From assembly GCA_015679605.1 (NCBI GenBank), contig JAAAVE010000142.1:5252-30479 (forward strand): DNA of 25,228 bases. The letters are read 5' to 3'. The notes below the pieces were generated by a model, which was not told the DNA's origin, did no database searches, and worked only from the letters and a program-made list of their open reading frames with translations. This document shows positions 1-9,170 of this stretch, piece by piece. The position numbers and the translations under genes were made by a program. How positions within the stretch are numbered: position 1 is the first letter of the stretch; the number at the start of each line of letters is the position of its first letter. This stretch comes from Podila epigama (lineage: Eukaryota > Mortierellomycota > Mortierellomycetes > Mortierellales > Mortierellaceae).

Positions 1-425
1 AAAAAAAAAAAAAAAAAAGGGGGGGTAAAAAGGAGATCGCAGAACAAACTCCCGATTTACTGAGATCTGACAGTTGCGGCCCTGTTCCTGCCCCTAGTCT
101 GCATCGGGACTAGGATGCATTCTGCTCTTGTCTGGATCGCGTGTAATGTTTAGCTGCTTTGCTGTCAATGCTGGAGGTACCCGTTAAAAGTCTTTTCACA
201 TCCTTTCTGTGGCATAGTGTGATATTGATGACTGGCGCAGTTGAAGATAGATCCGTGGTCATCTGTCCATCACTTCCGTGATCGACGAAAAAAAATTTCT
301 CCAAAAGGATAACGCGTCAATGGCCACCACAGTGTTCCTTTTTTTTTCGCTTGCCAACCTCACTCTTCTCCACCATAAAAAAGCAACTCCTGAAAACAAG
401 AACCAGTTTTCCTTGACAACATACA
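1..425. other. Gene-free left edge / upstream region of the PARP-like gene
   Basis: The window opens with an 18-nt A run followed by a G run. After that I see no ORF with domain character, no tRNA and no clear TATA element. A T-run at 338-347 and the stretch just before the ATG at 426 look like ordinary fungal promoter or leader sequence. A short minus-strand reading frame at 110-304 has no recognisable features and I leave it out. Confidence 0.4.
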
Positions 426-1376
426 ATGAGCCAAAGCACATGTAACGATGTTTTTAAAGCGTTTTTCCAGATTATGCGCGGTTCTCTTGACTTGTACGTC
501 ACGACAGGTTCGCGAATGACTCTCGGAGACAGACAACTGGAACCTAAAACCGCTCAAGAATTAGCACTCGAATCCGCACCCGCGCCTCCAGCACCACCAA
601 TCTGCGTCGCGAAAGGATGCAAGAAGCCACGCCATGGCAAATTTGAGCACTGCTCCCGTTCTTGCTACCGTCTTTCCCTCAACAAGAATGCCCCAGTGTG
701 CATCCGGCCGAAGTGCACTTCCAGGGTTTATGTCCAGGCCGATAGCAATATTGAAGGCGAGAAATGCTCGGCCTATGACTATTGTTCCCGTCGATGCTTC
801 TACAAGCATCCAAAAGAGCTCAAGGTGACACATGTCGAGCTGTTGTCCGCTGATAACTACGACTTCAAGCTCGTCCAGAAATTGGTGAACTCAGACGTTA
901 TGCTCAAGGCCGTCGCCCGAATTGTGTACCCCCAAAGCATCGCCAACAAACATTTTGCTAATGACAAGATCCAAAAGAACGTGAATCTCAAGTTTCACGG
1001 CACTGGACTTGCCTGTACATCCCTGCCTCTTCGAGGCCGCGTCTGTGACGTAGCTTCTTGCAATGCCTGCAGAATAATTAAAACCAGTCTACAGAGGGCG
1101 TTCGTGGTTCGAGGTAACATCTTTTTTTTCTTAACTTTTATTGGTCTTGTTGAAAACGAAACAGATTTGGTTACATGCTCACATCATTCCTTTATAGGAG
1201 AAGGTATCTACGTCGCACCAGATGCCAGAACCTCAAATGGATACACGAGGCCCAATGTATCCAACACCAGGTGTATCTTTGTGGTTCGTGTTTACGAGAA
1301 CAAGAATCTTGCCCAACAAATCTCCAATTATTGGGACGAGACCCTTTTCTTGCCTCGCTTTGTCTTTTTTTACTGA
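426..1376 (+). CDS. PARP-like (ADP-ribosyltransferase-fold) protein with tandem Cys clusters
   Basis: Two exons are modelled, 426-1113 and 1198-1376, giving 288 residues. Two Cys clusters that could bind zinc lie at C60, C65, C76, C80 and at C92, C97, C120, C124, both ending in a CSR-x-C motif. The PARP-like core follows: FHGT at 190-193 (the His of the H-Y-E triad), then C197, C207, C212 and C215 as in fungal PARP-domain proteins, then GEGIY at 230-234 across the splice junction (the Tyr). The end, YWDE followed by LPRFVFFY, resembles the usual final strand carrying the catalytic Glu. The segment between GIY and that strand is shorter than I expect for the family, so activity is uncertain. 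The 84-nt intron (1114-1197) has no stop and is a multiple of three, so retention would also be readable. It is removed here because the motif then reads continuously. An alternative start is M31 at 516. No Trp-Gly-Arg or BRCT region is visible. Family assignment is from motif memory. Confidence 0.55.
   Translation: MSQSTCNDVFKAFFQIMRGSLDLYVTTGSRMTLGDRQLEPKTAQELALESAPAPPAPPICVAKGCKKPRHGKFEHCSRSCYRLSLNKNAPVCIRPKCTSRVYVQADSNIEGEKCSAYDYCSRRCFYKHPKELKVTHVELLSADNYDFKLVQKLVNSDVMLKAVARIVYPQSIANKHFANDKIQKNVNLKFHGTGLACTSLPLRGRVCDVASCNACRIIKTSLQRAFVVRGNIFFFLTFIGLVENETDLVTCSHHSFIGEGIYVAPDARTSNGYTRPNVSNTRCIFVVRVYENKNLAQQISNYWDETLFLPRFVFFY
1114..1197 (+). other. Stop-free 84-nt intron in the PARP-like gene
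   Basis: The segment starts GTAACA and ends TTATAG, with a T-rich tract after the donor. It contains no in-frame stop and is 84 nt, so both spliced and retained transcripts keep the frame. Retention would insert 28 residues just before the GEGIY motif. Confidence 0.55.
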
Positions 1377-1384
1377 GTGAAAGG

Positions 1385-1427
1385 CACGTGGCAATGTCAC
1401 GTGTTCTCGACATTCTTACATCACGTG
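1385..1427 (+). promoter_or_regulatory. Cluster of three CACGTG E-boxes
   Basis: Perfect CACGTG palindromes lie at 1385-1390, 1398-1403 and 1422-1427. The second reads GTCACGTG and the third is embedded in TCACGTGGTGA. They sit about 140-180 bp upstream of the ATG at 1566 and within the 3' flank of the PARP-like gene. In fungi CACGTG is the core site of bHLH factors of the Cbf1/Pho4 type. Control of the downstream gene is an inference from position. Confidence 0.5.
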
Positions 1428-1433
1428 GTGACA

Positions 1434-1439
1434 AATAAA
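1434..1439 (+). terminator. AATAAA polyadenylation-like signal of the PARP-like gene
   Basis: A perfect AATAAA lies 58 nt after the stop codon at 1374-1376 and is followed by A-rich sequence. Whether it is used cannot be told from the sequence. Confidence 0.4.
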
Positions 1440-1443
1440 AAAA

Positions 1444-1496
1444 GTAAAGGCATTGTTAAAAAAAAAAAAGTAAAGGCATTTTTAAAAAAAAAAAAA
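1444..1496 (+). repeat. Tandem 26-bp duplication with A-tracts
   Basis: Two adjacent copies of a unit starting GTAAAGGCATT and ending in a run of about twelve A residues begin at 1444 and 1470. They differ by one base (G to T) within the unit. They lie between the E-box cluster and the start of the next gene, so the A-tracts may form a nucleosome-depleted promoter stretch. Confidence 0.6.
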
Positions 1497-1565
1497 GAAA
1501 AAAAAAGCAAATCACTCTGTTAAAAAAAAACGCGTTTACATTCAACCCTCCAGCCATACTTTCAC

Positions 1566-4500
1566 ATGGACCAGCCAACAGACTCACACCAAAATGAAGA
1601 GGTACCTTCTTCTTTCTACAAGTGGTTGTATATTCCCTAATAGCTTCATTTACTTTTTATACACTACTCATGTAAACTCTCTCGCTCAATTTTTCAGGGG
1701 TCAGGTTGGCTGCTCAAAATAAGCCGCTTCTTATTTGCATATGAATCAGGGGAACAAGCAGCGCCTGCTCAAGTTGAGGATGAACAACAAGCCAAGGAAG
1801 ACTCTGAGGATGGCTCTGTTACCCGCCAAGAGGAATATGAGTTGAATTCGGTAAACATTTCACTTTGATCAATGCATTTACCTTCCGCTTCCCTTTCGCG
1901 CATTCACTCATTCTTTTTTCAGAAGAATGTACTGAGAAAACAAATGGAGGTTACTCAAAGTCAACAAAACTAAATGTCGTTCTGGGTGGGGTAAAAAATA
2001 AAATTGCAATAGAATCAGGACGACTCTTCAAATCGACCTTCATTTTCCATCGACAGCCCACGACAAAGTCAAGACCAGAGTCAAGAATGGAGTCGGGAAG
2101 AATCAACAGACCTTCACAACAATAACAACGAAAACAACAATGAAAACAATGAAGTCGAAATCAACAACACTGACAATGTCGCAGACACCACAGAGCACAC
2201 AGAATCCTCCGGGGCCCGTAGAAAATCAAGCCGTTCCAGAAAGAAAAAGGCAAACTCTACCAGTGTTACAGGAGTCAGATACCCGCGACGGGTCACTCGT
2301 AGTCAAGCTGCTAAAAGTAGCTCACCCGAATCAGATCTGGGCGACTCGGACTCTACAGAAGCTCGAATTCAGCACAAAATCATGGAGGCAGTAGAGTTGG
2401 TAGCAGAGTCTGAGGAACAATTGAAGGAGATCGAGTCTGTTCAGTACCCAAAGACATCAACCACGATCCTCCATTCTGAGGCCATTGAACCATGCAAGGA
2501 AGCAAGGGCCAGTATCGAGATGGACATAGTTGAAGACGATGTTCACTATCCATCGTTACAATCAGAAGCTCTGGACTCGAGCCTTGGATCGGATAGCATG
2601 GTTATTCCGGAAGATGGCGAAGGACTACAAGAAGGTGAACAAGAAGATGTTGACGACGAAGAATCCGCCAACACTGTCAAATTCTATCCTGATGACGCAC
2701 CAGGCACCAAGGGCATTAGTCTCAATGAAATAGCCGAGAAGGTGATTCCAGCCAAAGTTACCATAGAGGAGGAAGATGAAGAGAAGGAGGAGGAGGATGT
2801 AGTCCAAGCAGGTGAGGATGAAAATCAAGAGACCTACAACAATAGCCAAGTGTCTGAGGTGGAGCCAAGTATTGATGCTGGGGAAGTTGAGGAGGTTGAA
2901 GAGGTTGAAGAGGTTGAAGAACAAAAAGTCGAGCATATGGATGAAGACGATGTTGACATGCAAGAGGAGAGCGAACCCGCTCAGGAGCACAGGCAAGAAA
3001 CCACAAAGGATTTGGAAGGAAACTCTGACAAGGTTGAGGAGGACGGCAACACTGCTGTCAGCGAGTCATACCTCACTATGGACAATGCGAACGAGGCCGT
3101 CGATGGTGGAAACACAACGAACGATGAAGTGGATATCGTCGACTCTCGTGCCGAATCTGAGGACATTATTCAAAACACCCAACCTGAAGAGAGTACTCAG
3201 GTTGAAATTACCGAAAGCGCTACCCAGGAGAGTGACGACGAGCGGCCAGACGTGGCCATGCAAGAGGACATCAACACGGCGACCACTGCCAAAAGCCTGT
3301 TGACAGAAAACTGGGGGCCCAGAGAGCTTCGCCTTACTATCGACAATGTTGAGCGTTTGGCCTTGTTCTTTGCACGAAAGCATGGACAGTTGCTGACAAG
3401 CGTCCAAGCCGACTACTGCTACGAGATGATTGACGAAGTTACAAAGCGTAAGTGACGATGCATGCCATTGAAACATCCCTCATTTTCATGTACATTCTGG
3501 CAAATTCATATTTCTTACAAATCCATGTTTATTTCTCACGTCGCTCTTGTGGAACAGCAGCTACTCATGTAGTGGAACCTGCTTCTAGCTCAAGCTTTTT
3601 GGGCAGCAACTCTGGAAGTGGCATCTCGGCGCGTATAAATTCGACAAGACACACGAGCGTACTTGCACATGCAGACGTGATCAAGAATAACGAGACTTTA
3701 GCCGAGTTATTCGCTACGATAGCCGCCCAAGGCGGGTTGTTGACTCCTCAGCAATCTAAGCTCTGTATTACGTTGATCGACACAGTTGTTGGTATGCCTG
3801 TCATCCATTCCCATTGCGGTGTGCACAGACATGATTTTTTTTTTCGGATGCTGTTCTAACCATTCTTATGTACATGATATCATGCAATAGGTGCAGACCG
3901 CCCATCAGACAATAACAAAGTATCGACTCTTTCATTGGGATCATGGTTCAGCGCTGACAATGAACCCTCGGACTACCTACGCAAACTTGCTGAATTTTTC
4001 ACAGAAACAAAGGGCACTCTGACGCCAAACGAGGCTACTCTTTGCAAAGAAATGATTTCAAGGTCTACCTCAGGTAATGGTTCATTGCCACTTATCCTAC
4101 GTTTATTTCTCGCCTTATTCTTAAGTGAGCGACTTTTTATTAACTTTTCTGTTTTATGCTATTGTTTTTCGATGCGTTGCAGGACATGTCGACTCAGCAC
4201 CCGTCGAGGTGCATCGAGAGGGTCTTAGCGAAGCCTTGTCAAACATTGATGTTCTGGCAGAGTTCTTTTCGCAGATGCGAGGTCAGATGCTCTCACCTAA
4301 ACAAGCCATCTACTGCAAAAAGTTGATTGCTAGATCTGTGAAAGGTACCATTTTGCACAAATGTTGACAGTCCCCAATAGTTTATTTAATTAATGAACTT
4401 TGTGCACAAGTAGAGTTGCGCTCATCTAATAGTCTATCTTTCTATTGTACATAGAGACCGTGCCCGAAAAGATCATGGAAGGACTCGACAATATGGAATG

Positions 4501-6573
4501 CCTGGCAGCATTCTTTGCCCGCAAACGAGGTCAACTCTTGACGCCTGCTCAGGCCGACTTTTGCATTGAGATGATTCGAGAGTCAATCTTGCCTTTGGAT
4601 ACAACAGATCTGAAGAAGGCATACAGCACTGTCTATCCTGCATCATCGTGGCGGACAAGAGCACTGGATAGTCTGCTCCCTTTTGACTCTTCGGAACCAG
4701 AGACCAGTCTTAACAATATGGAATGGATGTCAGCTTTCTGTCAACGGAGCACTGATCGACGACTGACACCAAAGCAAGCAGAGTTTTGCAAGCAAATTAT
4801 TGACGAAAGTTCTCAAGGTATGTTGGTGTTGCATGTAGACAACGCCATGTGCTGGCACCTTTTCTTTTCTCTACTTGTTTTTCTGATATTTGCTTTTTTT
4901 ATTTTTATTTTTTTTTTCCTGCAATGCTTGGATGTGCAGTTTCCAAGGATGCAAAGGAGTATGATCTTGGCAAGATCGAGGATGAATCCGCAGTCTTTCG
5001 CCGGACCACTTCTTCCAGCACACAGACGGATGATACTGGCGATGTTGCATCAAAGTCATCTCGGGACCACATTCAAGCTCATAACCCCAGGAAGCGTCTG
5101 GCACCTCCTATGGAAGAATATCTCGAACTTGAAGCGTACAATGGCGTAGCCTGGGATGATTTACCACGCGGAGTCAGGGTCAAGAGATTCCTTCAATGGC
5201 ACGGCAAAGAGTCACCTGAAGCGGCGCGGAAGCGGGAACAGGAACAAAAGGTCAAGGACCGCGAGGAAAGAGATAGGCAATGGGCCGAGCTCAAGGCGGA
5301 GAAGGAAGCCTCGATTGAGCAAGGCAAGAAAGCGTCGAAATCGACGAGAGACGACATGGACGAAGACATGGCAAGAACTCGAAAGACTGATGACACTATC
5401 ACTACCAAGGCCTCATCGACTGAAAAGTCTGCCTCTGCCTCTGCCACTACCTCTACCTCTACCTCTGCCACTTCCTTGGCCACAGAAAAGAACGCCAGTC
5501 AGAGTGCATCCGCACCCGAGTCTGTGGCTGCCACGAAAGAGGCACCATTGTCATTTGTTGCGAGAACGTTACTCGAGATTGCTGGCACGGACGATGAGGA
5601 CGAAAACATGGACAAGGATGAACCCGAGTCTGGCGATACTGAGCATGGCAACAGCACTAAGGCAGTCACCGGAAAGGATGATCTCAAGACTTTTACTACC
5701 ATTGAGCCAAAGCCAGCACAATCGACGGGCTTTGGTATTTTGACAAAACCAGCATCTGTGTCTGAACCAGCAGCAGCAGCAGAGTCAACCTCCTCGTCAG
5801 TGTTCTCTGCACCAAAGGTAGACAAACCTAATCCTTTCGCCTCAGTCTCAGCGTCTGCACCCAACGCTACTGAAAAGGCCAACCCATTCGCTTCATTCAC
5901 AGCCCCAGCTCCAGCCCCAGTACCAGGATCAGTAGAGTCTGTCAAACCATTCAGCGCATTTACGCCTGCTGCAAGCTTGAACAAGGATGATAGTAGCAGT
6001 GGTATTAGTAGTTTCAAGTCCAGTGTCTCGACGCCCGCCACATCACTGTTCAGTGCAACATCACCTCTGGCAGTGAACCCCTTCAAGGCAACGTCATCCT
6101 CATCCTTAGCTTCCCCTACCAAGCAGGACTCTGGTTTTGCTTCGCTTGCAAAGACTTCTTCAACAACATCTGTTCAAGAGAATGTGACCCCTTTGACGAC
6201 GTCCAAGACGACGACAACCTCTACAGCATCCACTACAACTACAACCAGCTCAACCACGTCCAGCTTTTTCTCATCTGCCTCCAAGACGACCAGCACCTTT
6301 CAATTTACGAGCGCCAAGGCCGACTCTCAATCGGAGGCGACGACAGGTTCACGGCAGTCGTTGGAAGGAGATGCAAGCAAGAGTTCATTGGGTCAGAAGC
6401 TGATCCAGTCGACGGGATCGAAATACGAGGATCTGTTTGAGATTGATATTCGTAGCGAGATTAGTGATATTGATTTTGAGTATGTGTTGTCTGATGCGGA
6501 GGATATATGTCATGACACGACATTTGGAGTGATTTCTCCCATGGCTAGCCCACGTCTTGGACCAACCGCATGA
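1566..6573 (+). CDS. Acidic six-repeat protein, possible nuclear-basket nucleoporin-like
   Basis: Exons: 1566-1601, 1698-1850, 1923-1949 (uncertain), 2013-3447, 3558-3791, 3891-4073, 4183-4344, 4455-4817 and 4940-6573, about 1,408 residues. If the 27-nt micro-exon is not used, a single intron 1851-2012 keeps the frame and gives 1,399. Order: a short hydrophobic/amphipathic segment GWLLKISRFLF near residue 15; a Gln/Asn/Glu-rich stretch; a basic patch with SRSRKKK (NLS-like); a long Glu/Asp-rich region with an EVE tandem; and six approximately 36-residue repeats at about 513-865. The repeat consensus is N-hydrophobic-E-x-L-A-x-F-F, then G-Q-L-L-T-P-x-Q-A-x-(F/Y)-C-x-x-(M/L)-I. Next comes a charged, possibly coiled region, then a Ser/Thr/Ala-rich tail with NPFAS, KPFSAF, TGFG and FQF motifs and an acidic end. 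The repeats match no family I know. The basket-nucleoporin idea rests only on the N-terminal helix, the NLS-like patch and the Phe motifs. Donors from intron 4 onward all fall in phase 1. Confidence 0.75.
3330..4817 (+). repeat. Six tandem protein repeats (~36 aa) coded largely one per exon
   Basis: Copies centre on residues about 515 (end of exon 4), 592 (exon 5), 654 (exon 6), 708 (exon 7), and 755 and 829 (both in exon 8). Each carries L-A-x-F-F or a variant, then L-(T/S)-P-x-(Q/E)-A, then an invariant Cys and a (M/L/I)-I pair. Copy 1 has TSVQ in place of TPxQ. Copy 2 replaces the Ala after the Gln with Ser. Copy 6 is the most diverged (AFCQR in place of AFFAR). All introns between copies are phase 1, which allows exon duplication without frame loss. 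Confidence 0.8.
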
Positions 6574-6610
6574 GATTGTAGTAGACGAGGAAGAAGAAGA
6601 AATAAGAAAA

Positions 6611-6644
6611 GAGTGAGTGAGTGAGTGAGTGAGTGAGTGAGTGA
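6611..6644 (+). repeat. (GAGT)n microsatellite
   Basis: About eight uninterrupted GAGT units follow the stop codon of the six-repeat gene by some 40 nt, so they probably lie in its 3' UTR. Confidence 0.85.
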
Positions 6645-7063
6645 ATGGTGAGATAGAAAGAGATAGTAACGAGTACATTGTATAAGCCCAAACCAATATA
6701 TTTTCTGTTATGAAATCAAATAACATGAGCAAAAGTGCTGTCCACATGGACAAGAGAGAGAGAGAGAAGAGAGCCAGGTAGTATGTAGTAGATACGTGTT
6801 CTGTAGGTTTCTCCACATGCGTTCAATATGCGACATTTCCTGGGTGCGGTGCCAGAAAAGAGTGGAGCGGGAGAAAAAGGCAGAGAAACCAAACCAAACA
6901 AAAGAGACAGACGTTACGCCCAAAACTGAATTAGTTGCATTTTGACATGTGAGTGAGCCCATCTCGTCTTGTCTCGTCTCGTCTTCATGGCATGGTTGGT
7001 CCCGACCACTCTCCCCCTGTTTGTCTATTTGTCTGTCTGTGGACCATTTGGGGCAGGGCTGGT

Positions 7064-7099
7064 GGACACAGACACAGACGCAGACACAGACGCAGACGC
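7064..7099 (+). repeat. ACAGAC/GCAGAC hexamer array
   Basis: Five to six imperfect hexamers alternate between ACAGAC and GCAGAC in the upstream region of the Kre9-like gene. Confidence 0.6.
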
Positions 7100-7475
7100 C
7101 TTTTAATGCGTCTTCTCCTTCCCCTTTCCTTCGCCACTTTCCATCCGGGGAAAAGGTTTTTGAGCTGATATTTGTGATCCAAAAATAACTCTCTTTTCAT
7201 AAAAAAAAATTTTTTTTTGGGTTCCTGAACTTTTTTTTTTTTCATCCTCCATCTCAATCATCTCATCCTCCTCCACATCCATCCACATCCATCAACATCA
7301 ACATATACTTTTCTTGCCTCGGACAATCACACGCTTGTCCAGGTCTCTTCTTTCCCCTCTAATAGAAACCCCCTTTCGACACGACCCCACACATAGCAAC
7401 CACAGTTTTGCACACATACAAAGCTTTTTTTCCCTTGACAAAACTTCAACGTCAAAAAAAAAGAAAGTCCAAGAA

Positions 7476-9170
7476 ATGATCTTTTCACATACCTCAAGGC
7501 CAAAGCGCCTATTCGCAACATCCATCGTCACCATCGTCGCCATCACCCTGGCTACACTTTCCACTCCAGTTCAATCAATACCAGTTGCACTTGACAGCAG
7601 GGATGACATTAACAGTCGCTCAACTGTCCCATTTTCACCATCGACATCTTCTCCCACCCCCTTTTCAGGGACTGTATCTGAATCTTCTTCATCTTTTAAC
7701 AAGCACACCTCGAAAAGAGCCGTTATTCCCAATGTCGTTGCTGCACCACCTCCATCACTCTCGACCCCATCAGGAACCCCCACAAAACCTGCCAAAGTAT
7801 ACGATTTCAATATCCTGAATCCGGAGCCTAACGCTGTCTGGGTCTCTGGCATGCTCGAGACTGTTACATGGGATGCCACCAACCTGCCCGCTGGTGCTAC
7901 CCTCGACATTACCCTTGTCCCCGAGGACCCAGAGACGAACCCCGAAGCAAAGCTCATCACCCGCCGACCCATACTCCGTAAAATCCACGCCATCAAGTTT
8001 TACACCGACATTATCGTCCCTTACACCATCTTGACCCTCAATCAACTCAAGCAAGAACAAACAGGCGATGGCGTCAATATTGAAGAATTTACACAGTATC
8101 CGACAACTCAGGAAGGAGGCGCCATCCCACCAGAGGCATTGGAAGAACTCAAACATGCGAATGAAACCATGGCGATCTTGCATTCGAACGAAACTCCTGC
8201 GGACATCAGTGCACACGATTTCAAGACACCAGTGCGGTTGTGGATCTCTGTGTACAGAGGAAAGACGAACCAATTGCTTGTGCAAAAGAGTGTCTTCCCT
8301 GTCTTTGTGCAGAAAGATCATCTGAGGGATCTTCGTACTGTGCTTATTGATATGGCTCAGCTGGACGATGCTAAAGACGGCGCCATGACACCGAGTAATG
8401 CTGGTACACAGGATGAGAAGGTGACGGCTCCTGTAGACGGATCTGCGGATGACTCTGCGGATGACAATAACATGCATGACGGCGACGACAGTGACGAGGA
8501 GGAGGACGGTGAAAACGGCGACCCAACTGGCGACCCGACTGATGGCACAGGCACAGGCACAGGCGAGCATGACCACACTGGCAGAGCAGGTGAGCAGCAT
8601 CACCATGGTCAGGACGGACACGACCACGGCGCAGGCGCTGGTGAGAGTGGGCCTACAGAGGCACCAAAGAATGGGGACATGGAGGAACATGGCCACGACC
8701 ATGAACATGACCCTTCCCATGTCATTGACCCAAATCATTTCCAAAACGACGAGGATATCCGGATCTGGAAAGAGATGGAGGACCAGCCTGGAGTGAACCC
8801 ACCGATCAAAGTCATTCAAAAGGGCACCATCAACATTACGCGCTGGATCGACAACAAGGACCGATTCTTTGTAGGAGCACCCTATGTCATGGCATGGTCC
8901 TTTCCCGAAGAGGGCCTCGGCTTGACTGGCTATGTCAACGTTTATGTCGAGGATGCTGAGACCGCCAAACGATATGATATTGTTGCTGGCAACCTTCCAA
9001 GCGATGTCCTCTTTATGTATATGCATCCCACCTATGTCATGGTCAGCAGTGATCCCACTCGTCGCATCATCCTTCGCGCCCGAGTTGAACTCGATCTGAT
9101 GAAGGATGGTGACTTTCACCGCTACACTGCCTTTTCAAAGCCGTTCTGGGTTGAACGAGGTGCACTATAG
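7476..9170 (+). CDS. Secreted Kre9/Knh1-like two-domain protein with acidic His-rich linker
   Basis: A single exon codes for 564 residues. The start at 7476 is chosen because it gives a good signal peptide: basic RPKR at 8-11, a hydrophobic stretch to about residue 28, and probable cleavage near residues 34-38. The open frame extends upstream, but without an ATG. A Ser/Thr/Pro-rich stretch comes first. A beta-rich domain follows, starting at FNILNPEP with VWVSGMLETVTWDA, the pattern of the Kre9/Knh1 (Ser-Thr-rich, cell-wall glucan) N-terminal domain. The linker is Asp/Glu/Gly/Thr-rich and ends in clusters of His such as EHDHTG, HHHGQDGHDH and HGHDHEHD, which could bind divalent metal. A second beta-rich domain runs to the C-terminus and contains a similar FFVGAPYVMAWSF edge. 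No C-terminal hydrophobic GPI signal is seen, so the product is probably secreted. The nearest alternative is an uncharacterised extracellular Ig-like protein. Confidence 0.65.
   Translation: MIFSHTSRPKRLFATSIVTIVAITLATLSTPVQSIPVALDSRDDINSRSTVPFSPSTSSPTPFSGTVSESSSSFNKHTSKRAVIPNVVAAPPPSLSTPSGTPTKPAKVYDFNILNPEPNAVWVSGMLETVTWDATNLPAGATLDITLVPEDPETNPEAKLITRRPILRKIHAIKFYTDIIVPYTILTLNQLKQEQTGDGVNIEEFTQYPTTQEGGAIPPEALEELKHANETMAILHSNETPADISAHDFKTPVRLWISVYRGKTNQLLVQKSVFPVFVQKDHLRDLRTVLIDMAQLDDAKDGAMTPSNAGTQDEKVTAPVDGSADDSADDNNMHDGDDSDEEEDGENGDPTGDPTDGTGTGTGEHDHTGRAGEQHHHGQDGHDHGAGAGESGPTEAPKNGDMEEHGHDHEHDPSHVIDPNHFQNDEDIRIWKEMEDQPGVNPPIKVIQKGTINITRWIDNKDRFFVGAPYVMAWSFPEEGLGLTGYVNVYVEDAETAKRYDIVAGNLPSDVLFMYMHPTYVMVSSDPTRRIILRARVELDLMKDGDFHRYTAFSKPFWVERGAL
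8444..8712 (+). repeat. Asp/Glu/His-rich low-complexity linker coding stretch
   Basis: The segment encodes two DDSAD-type units, an acidic run, GDPT and GTGTG repeats, and then His-Asp/His-Glu clusters. It lies between the two folded domains of the secreted protein. It looks like a flexible metal-binding or charged spacer rather than a folded domain. Confidence 0.6.

Larger units (their letters stand above)
6574..7475. other. Intergenic region: 3' end of the repeat gene and promoter/leader of the Kre9-like gene
   Basis: No gene is supported here. It contains a (GAGT)n microsatellite, a short GA run near 6754-6770, GTCTC-type pentamer repeats near 6963-6985, an ACAGAC/GCAGAC hexamer array, and A and T homopolymers between 7200 and 7242. 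From about 7243 to 7475 the sequence is rich in CATC/CCATC pyrimidine-type repeats and contains no ATG before 7476, consistent with a leader. Confidence 0.5.

Noticed and set aside
1-18. Leading A run as a retrotransposon poly(A) tail
   Set aside because: Only the run itself is seen at the window edge. A-runs of similar length are common across this window, and no element is attached within it.
5443-5475. Hexamer repeats (CCTCTA/CCTCTG) in exon 9 as a separate repeat element
   Set aside because: They code for the Ser/Thr/Ala-rich tail of the repeat gene and need no other explanation.
5499-6122. 207-residue minus-strand frame
   Set aside because: It is antisense to the Ser/Thr-rich exon 9 of the repeat gene and mirrors its low complexity.
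7770-9119. 449-residue open frame on the minus strand
   Set aside because: It lies antisense to the Kre9-like gene, has no domain character and follows from the codon bias of the real gene.
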